From Brevibacterium limosum (lineage in GTDB: Bacteria > Actinomycetota > Actinomycetes > Actinomycetales > Brevibacteriaceae), in NCBI RefSeq assembly GCF_011617705.1, contig NZ_CP050154.1, forward strand, positions 2,914,001 through 2,978,000: 64,000 bases of DNA. Reading direction: 5' to 3'. Of this stretch, positions 15,523 through 24,063 are shown piece by piece. The notes under the pieces were generated by a model. That model made no database searches. It was not told the origin of the DNA and saw nothing but the letters and a program-made list of their open reading frames with translations. Position 1 is the first letter of the stretch. Every line of letters starts with the position of its first letter. Both the position numbers and the translations under genes were made by a program.

Positions 15523-15546
15523 TATAGTCAGTGAATGCTGACTATA
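15523..15546 (+). promoter_or_regulatory. Orphan CmtR-type operator
   Basis: TATAGTCA (15523-15530), 8 bases, TGACTATA (15539-15546). Arms and spacing are the same as the operator on intact cmtR at 20166-20189, and an ATG at 15535 sits inside it at the same place. Here it precedes only a wrecked reading frame. It could still bind CmtR and influence copC downstream. Confidence 0.6.
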
Positions 15547-15648
15547 GTCCGTTGTGTCGCTGTAAAGAACCGATCGGTCTCCTGCCATGCCGTAGCGTTT
15601 GACCTCGTCACGCGGGCGAACGAGACGAATTTTCTGGCGGATCTGTGA
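15535..15648 (+). pseudogene. Degenerate start of a cmtR copy
   Basis: Begins MLTIVRCVAVKNRS, alignable with MLTIASRVNVMNRLG of intact CmtR, then drifts and stops after 37 codons without the HTH. It keeps the operator-over-start-codon layout. The remaining sequence to 15829 has no gene that I can support, apart from the ribosome site of copC. Confidence 0.5.
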
Positions 15649-15829
15649 CCCTGGTCGGCGGCAGCTCTCGCCCTTTCTGCCGCTCTTGGGCAGCACGGAC
15701 GCAACGTGACATTCCTGGGCAGCCACAAAGGCGGCCGAAGGGCGTGCACTGGCGACCACGACGGGCAGTCATGGCTAACCCCAGACCCAGCACTGGTACT
15801 CTAATCCCGTTGTCTACAGGAGGTAGAAA

Positions 15830-16426
15830 TTGGCTCTCACAGTGATCCCGCGGCCCACGAACCGGATGTTGACCGTTCTCGCACTGGTGTTGGTAGCTTT
15901 CCTGCTGCCGGTCGCACCGGCCTCGGCACACGAAACCGTGACCGGGACAAACCCCGAAGACGGGCAGAAACTCAGTACCACCCCCGAAGCCATCGAAATT
16001 TCGTTTAGCGATACTCCGCTGTCGATGGGATCGAAGATCCAAATCACCGACTCTTCAGGCACGAACTGGGCCAAAGGAGATGTCGAAATCGATGGCGACG
16101 CGGCTGTTCAACCCATTAAGTCCGGGGCGCCTGCCGGAGAATACACAGTGACCTGGCGAGTGGTCTCGTCCGATTCTCATCCGATCGACGGCACGTTCTC
16201 CTTCACCGCGACGAACGGTGCCAGTCCCTCCTCGGCCCCTAGCCCCAAACAGACAGAGAACGACTCCTCGGCCCCAGAACCCTCGCAAACGGAAACCGCG
16301 CAGGCTGCTGACGAAGAGGACTTGAAGTTCCCCGCGAGCTTCATCGTCGTTTGGATCCTTCTCTTTGTCGCAGCGGTGCTCGTCATCGTCACGCTCGTCT
16401 TGCAACAGAAGCATAAAAGGCAATGA
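15830..16426 (+). CDS. copC: CopC-family copper-binding protein, membrane-anchored
   Basis: 198 residues. An N-terminal signal segment (LTVLALVLVAFLLPVAPASA) precedes the mature start HETVTGTNP; this N-terminal histidine is the usual Cu(II) ligand of CopC. SDSHPIDGTFSF supplies the second histidine region. A Ser/Pro/Glu-rich linker follows, then a C-terminal membrane anchor (FIVVWILLFVAAVLVIVTLV). The start is TTG at 15830 with a very good AGGAGG 7 bases upstream. It binds copper outside the membrane and probably hands it to the CopD domain encoded next. Confidence 0.9.
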   Translation: MALTVIPRPTNRMLTVLALVLVAFLLPVAPASAHETVTGTNPEDGQKLSTTPEAIEISFSDTPLSMGSKIQITDSSGTNWAKGDVEIDGDAAVQPIKSGAPAGEYTVTWRVVSSDSHPIDGTFSFTATNGASPSSAPSPKQTENDSSAPEPSQTETAQAADEEDLKFPASFIVVWILLFVAAVLVIVTLVLQQKHKRQ

Positions 16427-16463
16427 AACATGAACCAGCACTTTGAGCGGCGAGTCCACACTG

Positions 16464-18443
16464 ATGAATAGTACGACTCCCGGTCGTCCGGCCACGAGCG
16501 GGCGCTGGCAATCCATAGTGTGGCTTCTGGCTACTCTGGCTGTTGCCGTCGCCGCTGTCATAGCAAGCGCGGCCTTCTCCGGTGCGGCAGCAGAACGTGA
16601 GGCGTTGGACCCCGGGGCATTTGTGCGGTGGGCGCTACCGATTGCCTTGACCGTGCATCATCTGGTGTTGGGGGTGGTCGTTGGCTGCCTGATCTTCGCG
16701 GCAACACTCGTTCCGTCCAAAGACACTGACACGACAGAAGGGTATTCGGCTGCCCATCCAGCATTCGCTCGCGTGCGAACCGTCGCCGTCGCCGCATCGT
16801 TCGTGTGGCTGGGTTCAGTGGTGGTGGTGACGGTGCTGACCTATGCCAATCTCGTGGGCCAGCCAGTATCGGGTAGTGCGGCCTTCTTAAGTCAGCTGGC
16901 CTACTTCCTCACTGACCTCATCGTCGGCCAAGCCTGGGGTGCAATCACCGTCATTGCCTTCCTCGTTTGCAACTTAGCCTTCTTCTTTCGCTCCACCACC
17001 GGCCTAGCGTGCACAGCCCTGCTCGCGCTGACTGCCATCGTCCCCATCTCGCTAATCGGTCATGCTGCAGGCAGCGACGACCACTATGCCGGTGTCGGTG
17101 CGCTGGCCGTGCACTGGCTCGGAGTCCTTGTCTGGGTTGGTGGCGTGGCAGCACTTGCCGTCACCATCCCCGTGCTGGCCTCAACGAGTACCATGCTTGT
17201 GACAAAATCGGTGATCGCCCGCTTCTCTGCACTGGCCGGGGTAGCGTTCGTCCTCGTCCTTAGCTCCGGTGTGATCAACGCTGCCCTCCGACTCGGCGAA
17301 TGGGACGGGCTGCTGAGCCGCTACGGTCAACTGATCCTCATCAAGTTCTCCGCAACCCTGTTGCTCGGAGCCATCGGTTTCGCTCATCGCCGATGGGCCA
17401 TGACTCAAGTCGGAAACAAGGCCGGCACACTACTTGCTTGGCGCTTGGTCATTGCTGAAGTCCTCATCATGGGCGCAGTCATCGGCGTCACCGCGGCACT
17501 GGGACGAACGGCCCCACCTGTCCCCCTGGAACTCGAGCCAGCGATCACCCCCGCCGAAGTCCTCACCGGCTATCCCGTGCCACCGGTCCTGACCGGGTAC
17601 CGGTGGCTCAGCGAATGGCGGTGGGACTGGCTCTGGTTAGCGTTCATCCTCACTGTTGCCGCCGTCTATCTCCTCGGGGTTCGCAAGACTCGTATGAGCG
17701 GAGACAAATGGTCACGGAAACGCACTGTCAGCTGGTTAGCCGGCATTGTCCTGCTGGTTTATGTCACGTGTGGTGCCCCAACGATCTATGGCATGGTCCT
17801 CATCAGCGCCCACACCGTCATGCTTCTGGCCATCGCAGTGCTCATTCCTCTTCTCTTGGCGTTCGGCGCACCCCTGGACTTGTTGCGCCTGAGTGTGCCC
17901 CGGCGGACCGATGGTAGTCGGGGACCGAGGGAATGGATCGAGGCAAGCACCCCGATAGTCAGTTCCGTGGTCAGGAATCCGCTGTTCAGCGGTGCAGTTT
18001 TAGTCCTGTCGCTCATTCTGCTTTACTACACTCCGTTGTTGCGGCTGTCATTAGATTTCTGGATCGCCCACCAAGTCACCAATCTGTACTTCCTGATCAT
18101 CGGATTCTGGTTCATGGCCTCGGTCATGCGGACTCGAATCAAGCCGCGAACACGTCTCCGGCAGATCCTTGCTGTTGCTGGGGTCGCAGGTATCCTCCTG
18201 CTCTGGGCCAATATGCTCGCATTCGGTGTGAGTCCAGTCCTCGAGGTGGACTGGTTCAGCAGCCTTGACCGAACATGGGGGCCGTCAATCGCCGTCGATC
18301 AGCAAAATGCGGGCACGGCAGTTCTCCTGATCGGGGTTGCGCCTCTGGCAGTTGTGCTCGCCACGTTCCTTCCGTACAAATCCCGCCTACCTTCCACCAG
18401 GCCTACAGACACCAGCCGGTCCTTACCCGATGTCTCGCACTGA
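16464..18443 (+). CDS. CopD-CtaG fusion, copper import/assembly membrane protein
   Basis: About 659 residues. The first ~330 form a CopD-type domain (VHHLVLGVVVGCL; LIGHAAGSDDHYAGVGALAV; VHWLGVLVWVGGVAAL); the last ~300 form a CtaG domain (GMVLISAHTVMLLAIAVLIP, VRNPLFSGAVLV, FWIAHQVTNLYFLIIGFWFM). This fusion is common in actinobacteria beside copC and moves copper across the membrane for oxidase assembly or tolerance. ATG 16464 is preferred over an in-frame TTG at 16443, though neither has a strong ribosome site. It lies 37 bases after copC. Confidence 0.88.
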   Translation: MNSTTPGRPATSGRWQSIVWLLATLAVAVAAVIASAAFSGAAAEREALDPGAFVRWALPIALTVHHLVLGVVVGCLIFAATLVPSKDTDTTEGYSAAHPAFARVRTVAVAASFVWLGSVVVVTVLTYANLVGQPVSGSAAFLSQLAYFLTDLIVGQAWGAITVIAFLVCNLAFFFRSTTGLACTALLALTAIVPISLIGHAAGSDDHYAGVGALAVHWLGVLVWVGGVAALAVTIPVLASTSTMLVTKSVIARFSALAGVAFVLVLSSGVINAALRLGEWDGLLSRYGQLILIKFSATLLLGAIGFAHRRWAMTQVGNKAGTLLAWRLVIAEVLIMGAVIGVTAALGRTAPPVPLELEPAITPAEVLTGYPVPPVLTGYRWLSEWRWDWLWLAFILTVAAVYLLGVRKTRMSGDKWSRKRTVSWLAGIVLLVYVTCGAPTIYGMVLISAHTVMLLAIAVLIPLLLAFGAPLDLLRLSVPRRTDGSRGPREWIEASTPIVSSVVRNPLFSGAVLVLSLILLYYTPLLRLSLDFWIAHQVTNLYFLIIGFWFMASVMRTRIKPRTRLRQILAVAGVAGILLLWANMLAFGVSPVLEVDWFSSLDRTWGPSIAVDQQNAGTAVLLIGVAPLAVVLATFLPYKSRLPSTRPTDTSRSLPDVSH

Positions 18444-18625
18444 TCAGATGAAGCTGTTTACCATGACGAAGCGCAACTACTCCCGTGAAGAACCAACGTC
18501 GTAGTCGTTGTCGCACACGGTAGCGCTCCTGACGCAGTTGATGCATGCGCACAACTGATGGTCGAGTGAGACACGTTCTGTGCTTCCTCTTCAGCCATGG
18601 TTCAGATGTGTCGGTGAATGGTCGC

Positions 18626-19405
18626 TCAGACCACGGTGGAAAAGCCGCCAATGAGACCCTGCAGTCCGTTGACCCATTGAGTCCATACTCCAGTGATCAG
18701 CAGTATTCCTATTCCGATGAGAACGGCCCCTCCCGCACGGGTAATTGCTGCATGATGATCTTTGACCCACCTCATGCGACCGCCGCCTCTGATGAGTAGC
18801 AAAGAGACAAGCAGGAAGGGAATGCCAAGACCCAGGCAATAACTGAGGGTCAATATGGTCCCGCGAAGCAAGGCACCGGATCCTGTCGGCCCGAAACTGG
18901 TCGTCAACGCAAGTACTGCCGCTAATGTCGGCCCCATGCACGGGGCCCAGCTGAACGCGAACGTTCCGCCGAGAAGCGGTGCTCCCCACAATCCCGCCTG
19001 AGGGCGGCTCTTGATACGCCACTCCCGCTGGAGGAGACTCAATCCGCCCATGAAGATGATCCCCGCCACGATGACGATCGCACCCATGATGCGATTGATC
19101 ACGTCCGCCCAGGCGCTGAGAAGTATCCCTGTGAGAGAAAAGACGAGTCCAATTGAGACGAAGACAGCCGAAAAGCCGAGCATGAACAAGAACACACCAA
19201 TGACCACGCGGAATGTCTTCTGATCGTCGAGTGACTTCCCGGCAAGTCCAGTGACATAGCCAAGATAGCCAGGCACCAGTGGTAACACGCATGGCGACAG
19301 GAACGAGATGATCCCGGCGATCACAGCAATCGGGATTGCCAGCAGCATCGGGCCCGAGCTTGCTATCTGTGAGAACTGTTCACCGATCGTTGCCACAGCG
19401 ATCAC
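18626..19405 (-). CDS. ccdA: CcdA-type membrane thiol-electron transporter
   Basis: 259 residues, six to seven membrane segments. FLSPCVLPLVPGYLGYVTG near residue 38 and FAFSWAPCMGPTLAAVLAL near 150 are the two proline/cysteine helices of the DsbD/CcdA family; each holds one redox cysteine. It passes electrons from cytoplasmic thioredoxin to extracytoplasmic partners, here surely the TlpA-like lipoprotein whose stop overlaps its start by 4 bases. Probable role: keeping cytochrome c or copper-site cysteines reduced. Downstream (18444-18625) there is no gene. Confidence 0.9.
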   Translation of the reverse strand: MIAVATIGEQFSQIASSGPMLLAIPIAVIAGIISFLSPCVLPLVPGYLGYVTGLAGKSLDDQKTFRVVIGVFLFMLGFSAVFVSIGLVFSLTGILLSAWADVINRIMGAIVIVAGIIFMGGLSLLQREWRIKSRPQAGLWGAPLLGGTFAFSWAPCMGPTLAAVLALTTSFGPTGSGALLRGTILTLSYCLGLGIPFLLVSLLLIRGGGRMRWVKDHHAAITRAGGAVLIGIGILLITGVWTQWVNGLQGLIGGFSTVV

Positions 19406-20031
19406 GTGTCTTTGGCAAGTACGTCAGTGATGAGGCCATCAAGAGTCGAGCGATCGACGATCCCGACGACACGAGCAGCAGGACGGCCCTTGGAATCGAG
19501 AATCACCGTCGACGGTACGGCCTGCGGTGGAAGAAGACCGCTCAAGGCCGCCACTGCCCGCCCTTCTTTGTCGAGCATGGAGGGGTAGGTGATGCCGAAT
19601 TGTCGAGCAAATGCGTTTGCCGCAGCAGCTTCATCTCGGACATTGATGCCTAGGAAGGTCACTCCCTCCTCGCGGAACGATTCGTAGCTTTCCTGAAGGT
19701 CTGGTGCCTCTTCTCGACATGGTGGGCATGCTGCGTACCACAAGTTCAATACCACTGGACTGCCCTGCCATTCTTGCAGGTCGAAGGCATCCCCGTCCGT
19801 CGTTTTTCCAGCCAGCTGCACGGGTGTTGAGCGTTCCGCTTCGGGAATCTGGGTGATCACCCCCGTGCCTGACACATACCCCTGATCATTTGATCCGGAA
19901 GTGTCCCCGGCGTTCTTGTCGGAGGGTGCGCATCCGGTGATCGCGGCCAGCATGACCGCTAGAACAGCGCTCCCATAAGCCAACCGGGAGAAGGCATAAA
20001 TTCGGAATCGCTGTGCATACGCGTCTCGCAC
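19402..20031 (-). CDS. TlpA-like thiol-disulfide lipoprotein
   Basis: 209 residues. The N-terminal hydrophobic stretch ends in a lipobox (LAAITGC), so it should be anchored outside the membrane. The thioredoxin fold has its active site in WYAACPPCREEAP near residue 102 and a cis-proline region LPPQAVPSTVILD. These proteins reduce apocytochrome c or copper-protein thiols using electrons from CcdA, which is encoded next with a 4-base overlap. The pair is divergent from cmtR and convergent with copD-ctaG. Confidence 0.9.
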   Translation of the reverse strand: MRDAYAQRFRIYAFSRLAYGSAVLAVMLAAITGCAPSDKNAGDTSGSNDQGYVSGTGVITQIPEAERSTPVQLAGKTTDGDAFDLQEWQGSPVVLNLWYAACPPCREEAPDLQESYESFREEGVTFLGINVRDEAAAANAFARQFGITYPSMLDKEGRAVAALSGLLPPQAVPSTVILDSKGRPAARVVGIVDRSTLDGLITDVLAKDT

Positions 20032-20066
20032 TGGGGCCTCCTTGAGGTAACAGTTATTAGACGTTA

Positions 20067-20083
20067 TTCTACGTTATGTAGAA
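20067..20083. promoter_or_regulatory. Short inverted repeat upstream of tlpA
   Basis: TTCTAC, 5 bases, GTAGAA: a perfect 6-bp inverted repeat 36 bases before the tlpA start, in an AT-rich patch. It may be an operator for the tlpA-ccdA operon. No regulator can be named. Confidence 0.35.
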
Positions 20084-20165
20084 ACATGGTTCCCGCTACT
20101 TCCGCCGTCGCTCACATGGGCGAGATTGACGGCAACATCCTCCGCTGAAGGGTCAGTCATTGATG

Positions 20166-20189
20166 TATAGTCATTGTATGCTGACTATA
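20166..20189 (+). promoter_or_regulatory. CmtR operator overlapping the cmtR start codon
   Basis: TATAGTCA (20166-20173), 8-base spacer, TGACTATA (20182-20189): a perfect 8-bp inverted repeat. The cmtR ATG (20178) lies in the spacer, so bound regulator would block both transcription and the start region. The same layout is at 15523-15546, and an imperfect version at 24039-24063. Confidence 0.7.
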
Positions 20190-20552
20190 GCTTCTCGTGT
20201 GAATGTGATGAACCGCTTGGGTCGGGCCATGGCAGATGGGACACGGTCACGGATCTTGCTGTCCCTGCTGGATCGGCCTGGCTATCCCGCGCAATTGGCA
20301 CGTGATCTGGGGTTGTCGCGGACGAATGTGTCGAATCATTTGGCCTGCCTGCGCGGTTGCGGGATCGTCGTGGCTGAACCAGAGGGGCGACAGACCCGGT
20401 ATGAGATCGCAGATCCCCACCTTGCTGCCGCGCTGATGGCGCTGGTGGATGTGACGCTGGCCGTCGACGAACACGCACCCTGCATCAATCCGACATGCTC
20501 CGTCCCCGGGTGTTGCACGCCCCAGGACCCCGTAACGAAGGCCCTGCAGTGA
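20178..20552 (+). CDS. cmtR: CmtR-type Cd(II)/Pb(II)-sensing ArsR-family repressor
   Basis: 124 residues. The core RLGRAMADGTRSRILLSLLD, the recognition region SRTNVSNHLACLRGCGIVVA and the C-terminal VDEHAPCIN match mycobacterial CmtR, whose Cd/Pb ligands are two cysteines in the DNA-binding helix region and one in the tail; all three are present. The tail continues NPTCSVPGCC with extra cysteines. The stop overlaps the ATPase start by 4 bases (GTGA). It regulates the cmtR-ATPase-dsbA-VKOR operon through its own start-codon operator. Confidence 0.9.
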   Translation: MLTIASRVNVMNRLGRAMADGTRSRILLSLLDRPGYPAQLARDLGLSRTNVSNHLACLRGCGIVVAEPEGRQTRYEIADPHLAAALMALVDVTLAVDEHAPCINPTCSVPGCCTPQDPVTKALQ

Positions 20553-22546
20553 GCCGCGAATGCTGCGGACCCGATGACGCAGCCCCAGACCCTGTCGACG
20601 CCGACGCGGTCGCTGAGCACGAGGAGGTGCCCCCGTGGTGGCGCGATCGCTCCCTGGCGCTGCCGGTCGCCTCCGGGCTTCTGTGGGCCACTGGCCTGAT
20701 TCTGCAATGGATCGGTCTGGAGATTCCGGCACTGGTCGTGTTCGCACTTGGTTTAGTAGCCGGCGGGTGGACATTCGTGCCTGGCACGCTGAGGAGTTTG
20801 TTCACAGCCACCGGTCGCGGGCGCTTGGGTGTGGGGCTGTTGATGACGATTGCCGCGATCGGTGCTGTCGTACTCGGCCACGTCGGAGAGGCAGCAGCGT
20901 TGGCGTTTCTGTTCTCTGTTGCCGAGGCGCTGGAAGACCGGGCAATGGACCGGGCACAGCAGGGGCTGCGTGCTTTGCTCTCACTCATCCCCGACACTGC
21001 CCGCATCTCCCGATTGACTGGCGAAGAGACGATCCCGGCCGCAGACGTCCGCGAGCTCGACGTTCTAGTCGTCGGAGCTGGAGAGCGAGTCGCCACTGAT
21101 GGAGTTGTGACCTCTGGTCGATCGTGGGTGGATACTTCAGCGATCACGGGAGAATCGATCCCGATCGAGGTCGCCCCTGGAGACAAAATCCTGGCCGGGT
21201 CAGTCAATGGCACGGGCACCCTCAGCATCGAGGCCAGTGCAGACGGGCGTGATAACTCGTTGACGAAGATCGTGCATCTGGTCGAACAGGCGCACGCGAA
21301 CAAAGGTGAGCGTGCCCGCATGGCCGATCGTATCGCCCGCCCCCTGGTGCCGCTCGTCCTGATTGCCGCTGTGCTGATTGCCGCATTTGGGTTCGTCGTC
21401 GGCGACCCGAGTACCTGGATCGAACGCGCTCTCGTGGTTCTGGTGGCAGCATCACCGTGTGCGTTGGCGATTGCGGTGCCGGTCACGGTGATCTCCGCGA
21501 TCGGGTCGGCGAGTAAGTTGGGTGTCGTCATCAAGTCTGGTGCCGCGTTCGAAGAGCTTGGCACCATTCGCCGGGTCGCGTTCGACAAGACCGGCACTCT
21601 CACTCGCAACGAGCCTCGTGTCGTGGCCACCCACATCAGTAACGACCACACGGAGGCAGAGGTTCTCGATCTCGCCGCAGCACTGGAAGCGACGAGTACC
21701 CACCCGTTGGCGCAGGCTATCAGCGCCGCCACACCAACCCGACTGGAAGCCGTTGAGGTCCAAGAACTTCCTGGACACGGTCTCTCTGGAACAGTGGAAG
21801 GCCGTAGGGTGCGCGTCGGCAGCCCTCGGTGGATTACCCCTCACGGATTGACCACACAGGCTGCCGAGCTAGCCGATCAGGGCATGAGCATTATCGTCGT
21901 CGAAGTCGATGATCAGATCGGTGGAATCATCGGTATTAGAGATGAGTTGCGCCCTGAGGCGACTGAAGCGATTGCGGCATTGCACGATCAGGGTATCTCG
22001 ACAGTGATGCTCACCGGTGATAACGCCCGTACTGCCGAGGCGATAGCTGCTCAGGCCGGCATCGATGAGATCCATGCCGAGCAATTGCCTGAGCACAAGG
22101 CCGAGCGTATCCGCGCTTCCACCGCTCAGGTACCGACGGTGATGATCGGGGACGGCATCAACGACGCCCCCGCCTTGGCCTCGGCGACCGTTGGCGTCGC
22201 AATGGGCGTGAGCGGATCGGCAGCTGCAGTGGAATCAGCCGATGTCGCATTCACCGGCACCGATCTGCGCTTGATCCCCGATGCTCTTGCACATGCCAAG
22301 AAGGGCCGAGGGATCATGACTGCCAACGTCGTCTTGGCTTTAGCAATCATTGTGGTGCTCTTTCCGTTGGCCCTGTTCGGTGTCCTCGGCCTCGCGGCTG
22401 TCGTGCTGGTGCATGAGGTTGCGGAGGTGGTCGTGATCCTCAATGGCGTCAGGACCGCCCGTTCGAAACGCCGTATCTACCCGTCCGATGCCCGGGACGG
22501 AAGCACTCCGTCCTCGACTGCCCCAGTGAAAGCGAGCGACTATTGA
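20549..22546 (+). CDS. P1B-type heavy-metal ATPase with SPC motif
   Basis: 665 residues starting at GTG 20549. No N-terminal HMA domain; instead a short SRECCGPDD cysteine pair. Phosphorylation motif FDKTGTLTRN near residue 344 and hinge GDGINDAPALA near 534 are intact. The membrane metal motif is ASPCALAI, i.e. SPC rather than CPC, and the last helix has HEVAEVVVILNG; these are marks of the P1B-4 group (CoaT/CtpD-like; Co, Zn, Cd or Fe). CmtR control argues for Cd/Pb or Zn efflux. It overlaps cmtR and dsbA by 4 bases each. Confidence 0.88.
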   Translation: MSRECCGPDDAAPDPVDADAVAEHEEVPPWWRDRSLALPVASGLLWATGLILQWIGLEIPALVVFALGLVAGGWTFVPGTLRSLFTATGRGRLGVGLLMTIAAIGAVVLGHVGEAAALAFLFSVAEALEDRAMDRAQQGLRALLSLIPDTARISRLTGEETIPAADVRELDVLVVGAGERVATDGVVTSGRSWVDTSAITGESIPIEVAPGDKILAGSVNGTGTLSIEASADGRDNSLTKIVHLVEQAHANKGERARMADRIARPLVPLVLIAAVLIAAFGFVVGDPSTWIERALVVLVAASPCALAIAVPVTVISAIGSASKLGVVIKSGAAFEELGTIRRVAFDKTGTLTRNEPRVVATHISNDHTEAEVLDLAAALEATSTHPLAQAISAATPTRLEAVEVQELPGHGLSGTVEGRRVRVGSPRWITPHGLTTQAAELADQGMSIIVVEVDDQIGGIIGIRDELRPEATEAIAALHDQGISTVMLTGDNARTAEAIAAQAGIDEIHAEQLPEHKAERIRASTAQVPTVMIGDGINDAPALASATVGVAMGVSGSAAAVESADVAFTGTDLRLIPDALAHAKKGRGIMTANVVLALAIIVVLFPLALFGVLGLAAVVLVHEVAEVVVILNGVRTARSKRRIYPSDARDGSTPSSTAPVKASDY

Positions 22547-23193
22547 GCCGCAGCGTGAAAATCTCCCTAGCAATGATCGGCGTCGCCGCCCTCGTCCTCG
22601 TCGGCTTGCTGGTGTTCAATAACGACAGCAACGAACCCAAACCGGAGACTGCTCCCACCAGTGCAGACACCGCCGACTTACTGGTCCGCGACGATAGCCC
22701 CCGCCTGTCTAAGGGTAGCGAAGCAGTGTTCGTGGAATTTCTCGATTTCGAGTGCGAAGGCTGCCTGTCTCTTTACCCGGTCATCGAGGACCTGCGAAAG
22801 GAATACGGGGACCGTGTCACATTCGTCGTGCGGCACATGCCCTTACACACCAACTCCGTCAACGCAGCCCTGGCCGCCGAGGCGGCCGCCGAGCAGGGCG
22901 AGTTCGAGGCCATGTATCAACGCTTGTTCGAAACGGTAGACGAATGGGGCCACCAAGAGACATCACAACGCGAAAAGTTCTCCGGCTATGCCAAGGAGCT
23001 CGGCCTGAACATGGAGCAGTTCACAGCAGCCTATGATGATCCGGCCACTCTCGAGCGCGTTGAGCAGGGTCAGAAGGACGGACAGGCCCTCGGGGTCACC
23101 GGCACTCCAACGTTCTTCCTCGACGGTGAGAAGCTCCAACCCGAAAGCGTCACTGACCTAAAGGAAGCCTTCGATGCTGCCCTCCAAGACTGA
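22543..23193 (+). CDS. DsbA-like membrane-anchored oxidoreductase
   Basis: 216 residues beginning at TTG 22543 inside the ATPase stop. An N-terminal signal anchor (ISLAMIGVAALVLVGLLVF) is followed by a DsbA-type thioredoxin fold with redox site FECEGCLSLYP (C70, C73) and the cis-proline loop VTGTPTFFLDG. It would catalyse disulfide formation outside the membrane. The VKOR protein encoded next, overlapping by 20 bases, is the expected re-oxidase. Why this pair is under a Cd-sensing repressor is discussed in the findings. Confidence 0.88.
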   Translation: MSRSVKISLAMIGVAALVLVGLLVFNNDSNEPKPETAPTSADTADLLVRDDSPRLSKGSEAVFVEFLDFECEGCLSLYPVIEDLRKEYGDRVTFVVRHMPLHTNSVNAALAAEAAAEQGEFEAMYQRLFETVDEWGHQETSQREKFSGYAKELGLNMEQFTAAYDDPATLERVEQGQKDGQALGVTGTPTFFLDGEKLQPESVTDLKEAFDAALQD

Positions 23194-23800
23194 GACGGGC
23201 AACGACAGGGAGACGCAAGAAACGCCGTTCACGTCGCCCCGTGACCTGGGAACGTTGTTCGTCATCGGCGGGGTCATCGGATTAATTGCGGCTGTGGTGT
23301 TGCTGGTGGAGAAAATGACGCTAGCAGCCAATCCGGATTACATCCCCAGCTGCAACGTTAACCCGATCCTTTCCTGCGGTTCGGTCATGGGGACTCCGCA
23401 AGCCGCCGCTTTCGGTGTTCCGAATCCGATCATCGGCGTCGCAGGTTTTGCCATCGTCGTGACTATCGGTGCAGGTCTTCTTGCTGGAGGACGATATACA
23501 GCCTGGTACTGGGGCATCATTCAGGTCGGTCTGACGTTCGCGGTCGTATTCGTGCATTGGTTGATCTACCAGAGTCTCTATGTCATCGGGGCACTGTGTC
23601 CTTACTGCATGGCAGTGTGGGCAGTGACGATCCCCATATTTTGGTACGCCACTACCCGAAACCTCAGATCCTTCAGCAAGGGACAGAAATGGATCACCCT
23701 GATCCACGAATACCGTGGAGCGATCCTGACTGGCTGGTTCCTCCTCATCATCGGTCTGATCGCCAACCGCTTCTGGGACTACTGGTCCACTCTCGTGTGA
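23174..23800 (+). CDS. VKOR-family disulfide-generating membrane protein
   Basis: 208 residues, about five membrane segments. The loop cysteines SCNVNPILSCGSVMGTP near residues 59-68 and the active-site LCPYCMAVWAV near 141 are the four VKOR cysteines. PNPIIGVAGF is also typical. It oxidises DsbA and passes electrons to quinone. It starts 20 bases inside dsbA, so translation is coupled. Last gene of the cmtR operon. Confidence 0.9.
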   Translation: MLPSKTETGNDRETQETPFTSPRDLGTLFVIGGVIGLIAAVVLLVEKMTLAANPDYIPSCNVNPILSCGSVMGTPQAAAFGVPNPIIGVAGFAIVVTIGAGLLAGGRYTAWYWGIIQVGLTFAVVFVHWLIYQSLYVIGALCPYCMAVWAVTIPIFWYATTRNLRSFSKGQKWITLIHEYRGAILTGWFLLIIGLIANRFWDYWSTLV

Positions 23801-24038
23801 TCCTCAACGCGATGAGTCGTCACCGCTCTAGGTAGTCTCGACGACCACGATATGGACCGGAAGAGACTCGCCTATTAATCCTTCTCGACTTGAGCCGCCA
23901 TCTCAGTCTGTAAAACAACCGCCATTCATCGCTGAAGCTCACACGATCAATGAGGTTGCTCGTCTTCGGTGTCCCACTACCAAGGAACTGGGACGACCGG
24001 AAAGTGGGCAAGGATTGACGGTGGTTCAGCCACCACTG
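23801..24038. other. Intergenic region, nothing recognised
   Basis: About 240 bases between the VKOR gene and the second cmtR. No coding frame or clear terminator stands out. It could contain the promoter of the cmtR2-cadD unit. Confidence 0.5.
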
Positions 24039-24063
24039 TATAGTTCACTAAGTGCTGACTATT
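24039..24063 (+). promoter_or_regulatory. Imperfect CmtR operator at cmtR2
   Basis: TATAGTTCA then TGACTATT, one base off the spacing and one off the arm sequence of the operator at 20166-20189. It again spans the start codon (GTG 24052). Confidence 0.5.

Noticed and set aside
20485..21732. 415-codon minus-strand frame
   Set aside because: Antisense of the P1B ATPase with an Ala/Ser/Thr-rich low-complexity product; all ATPase motifs are on the plus strand.
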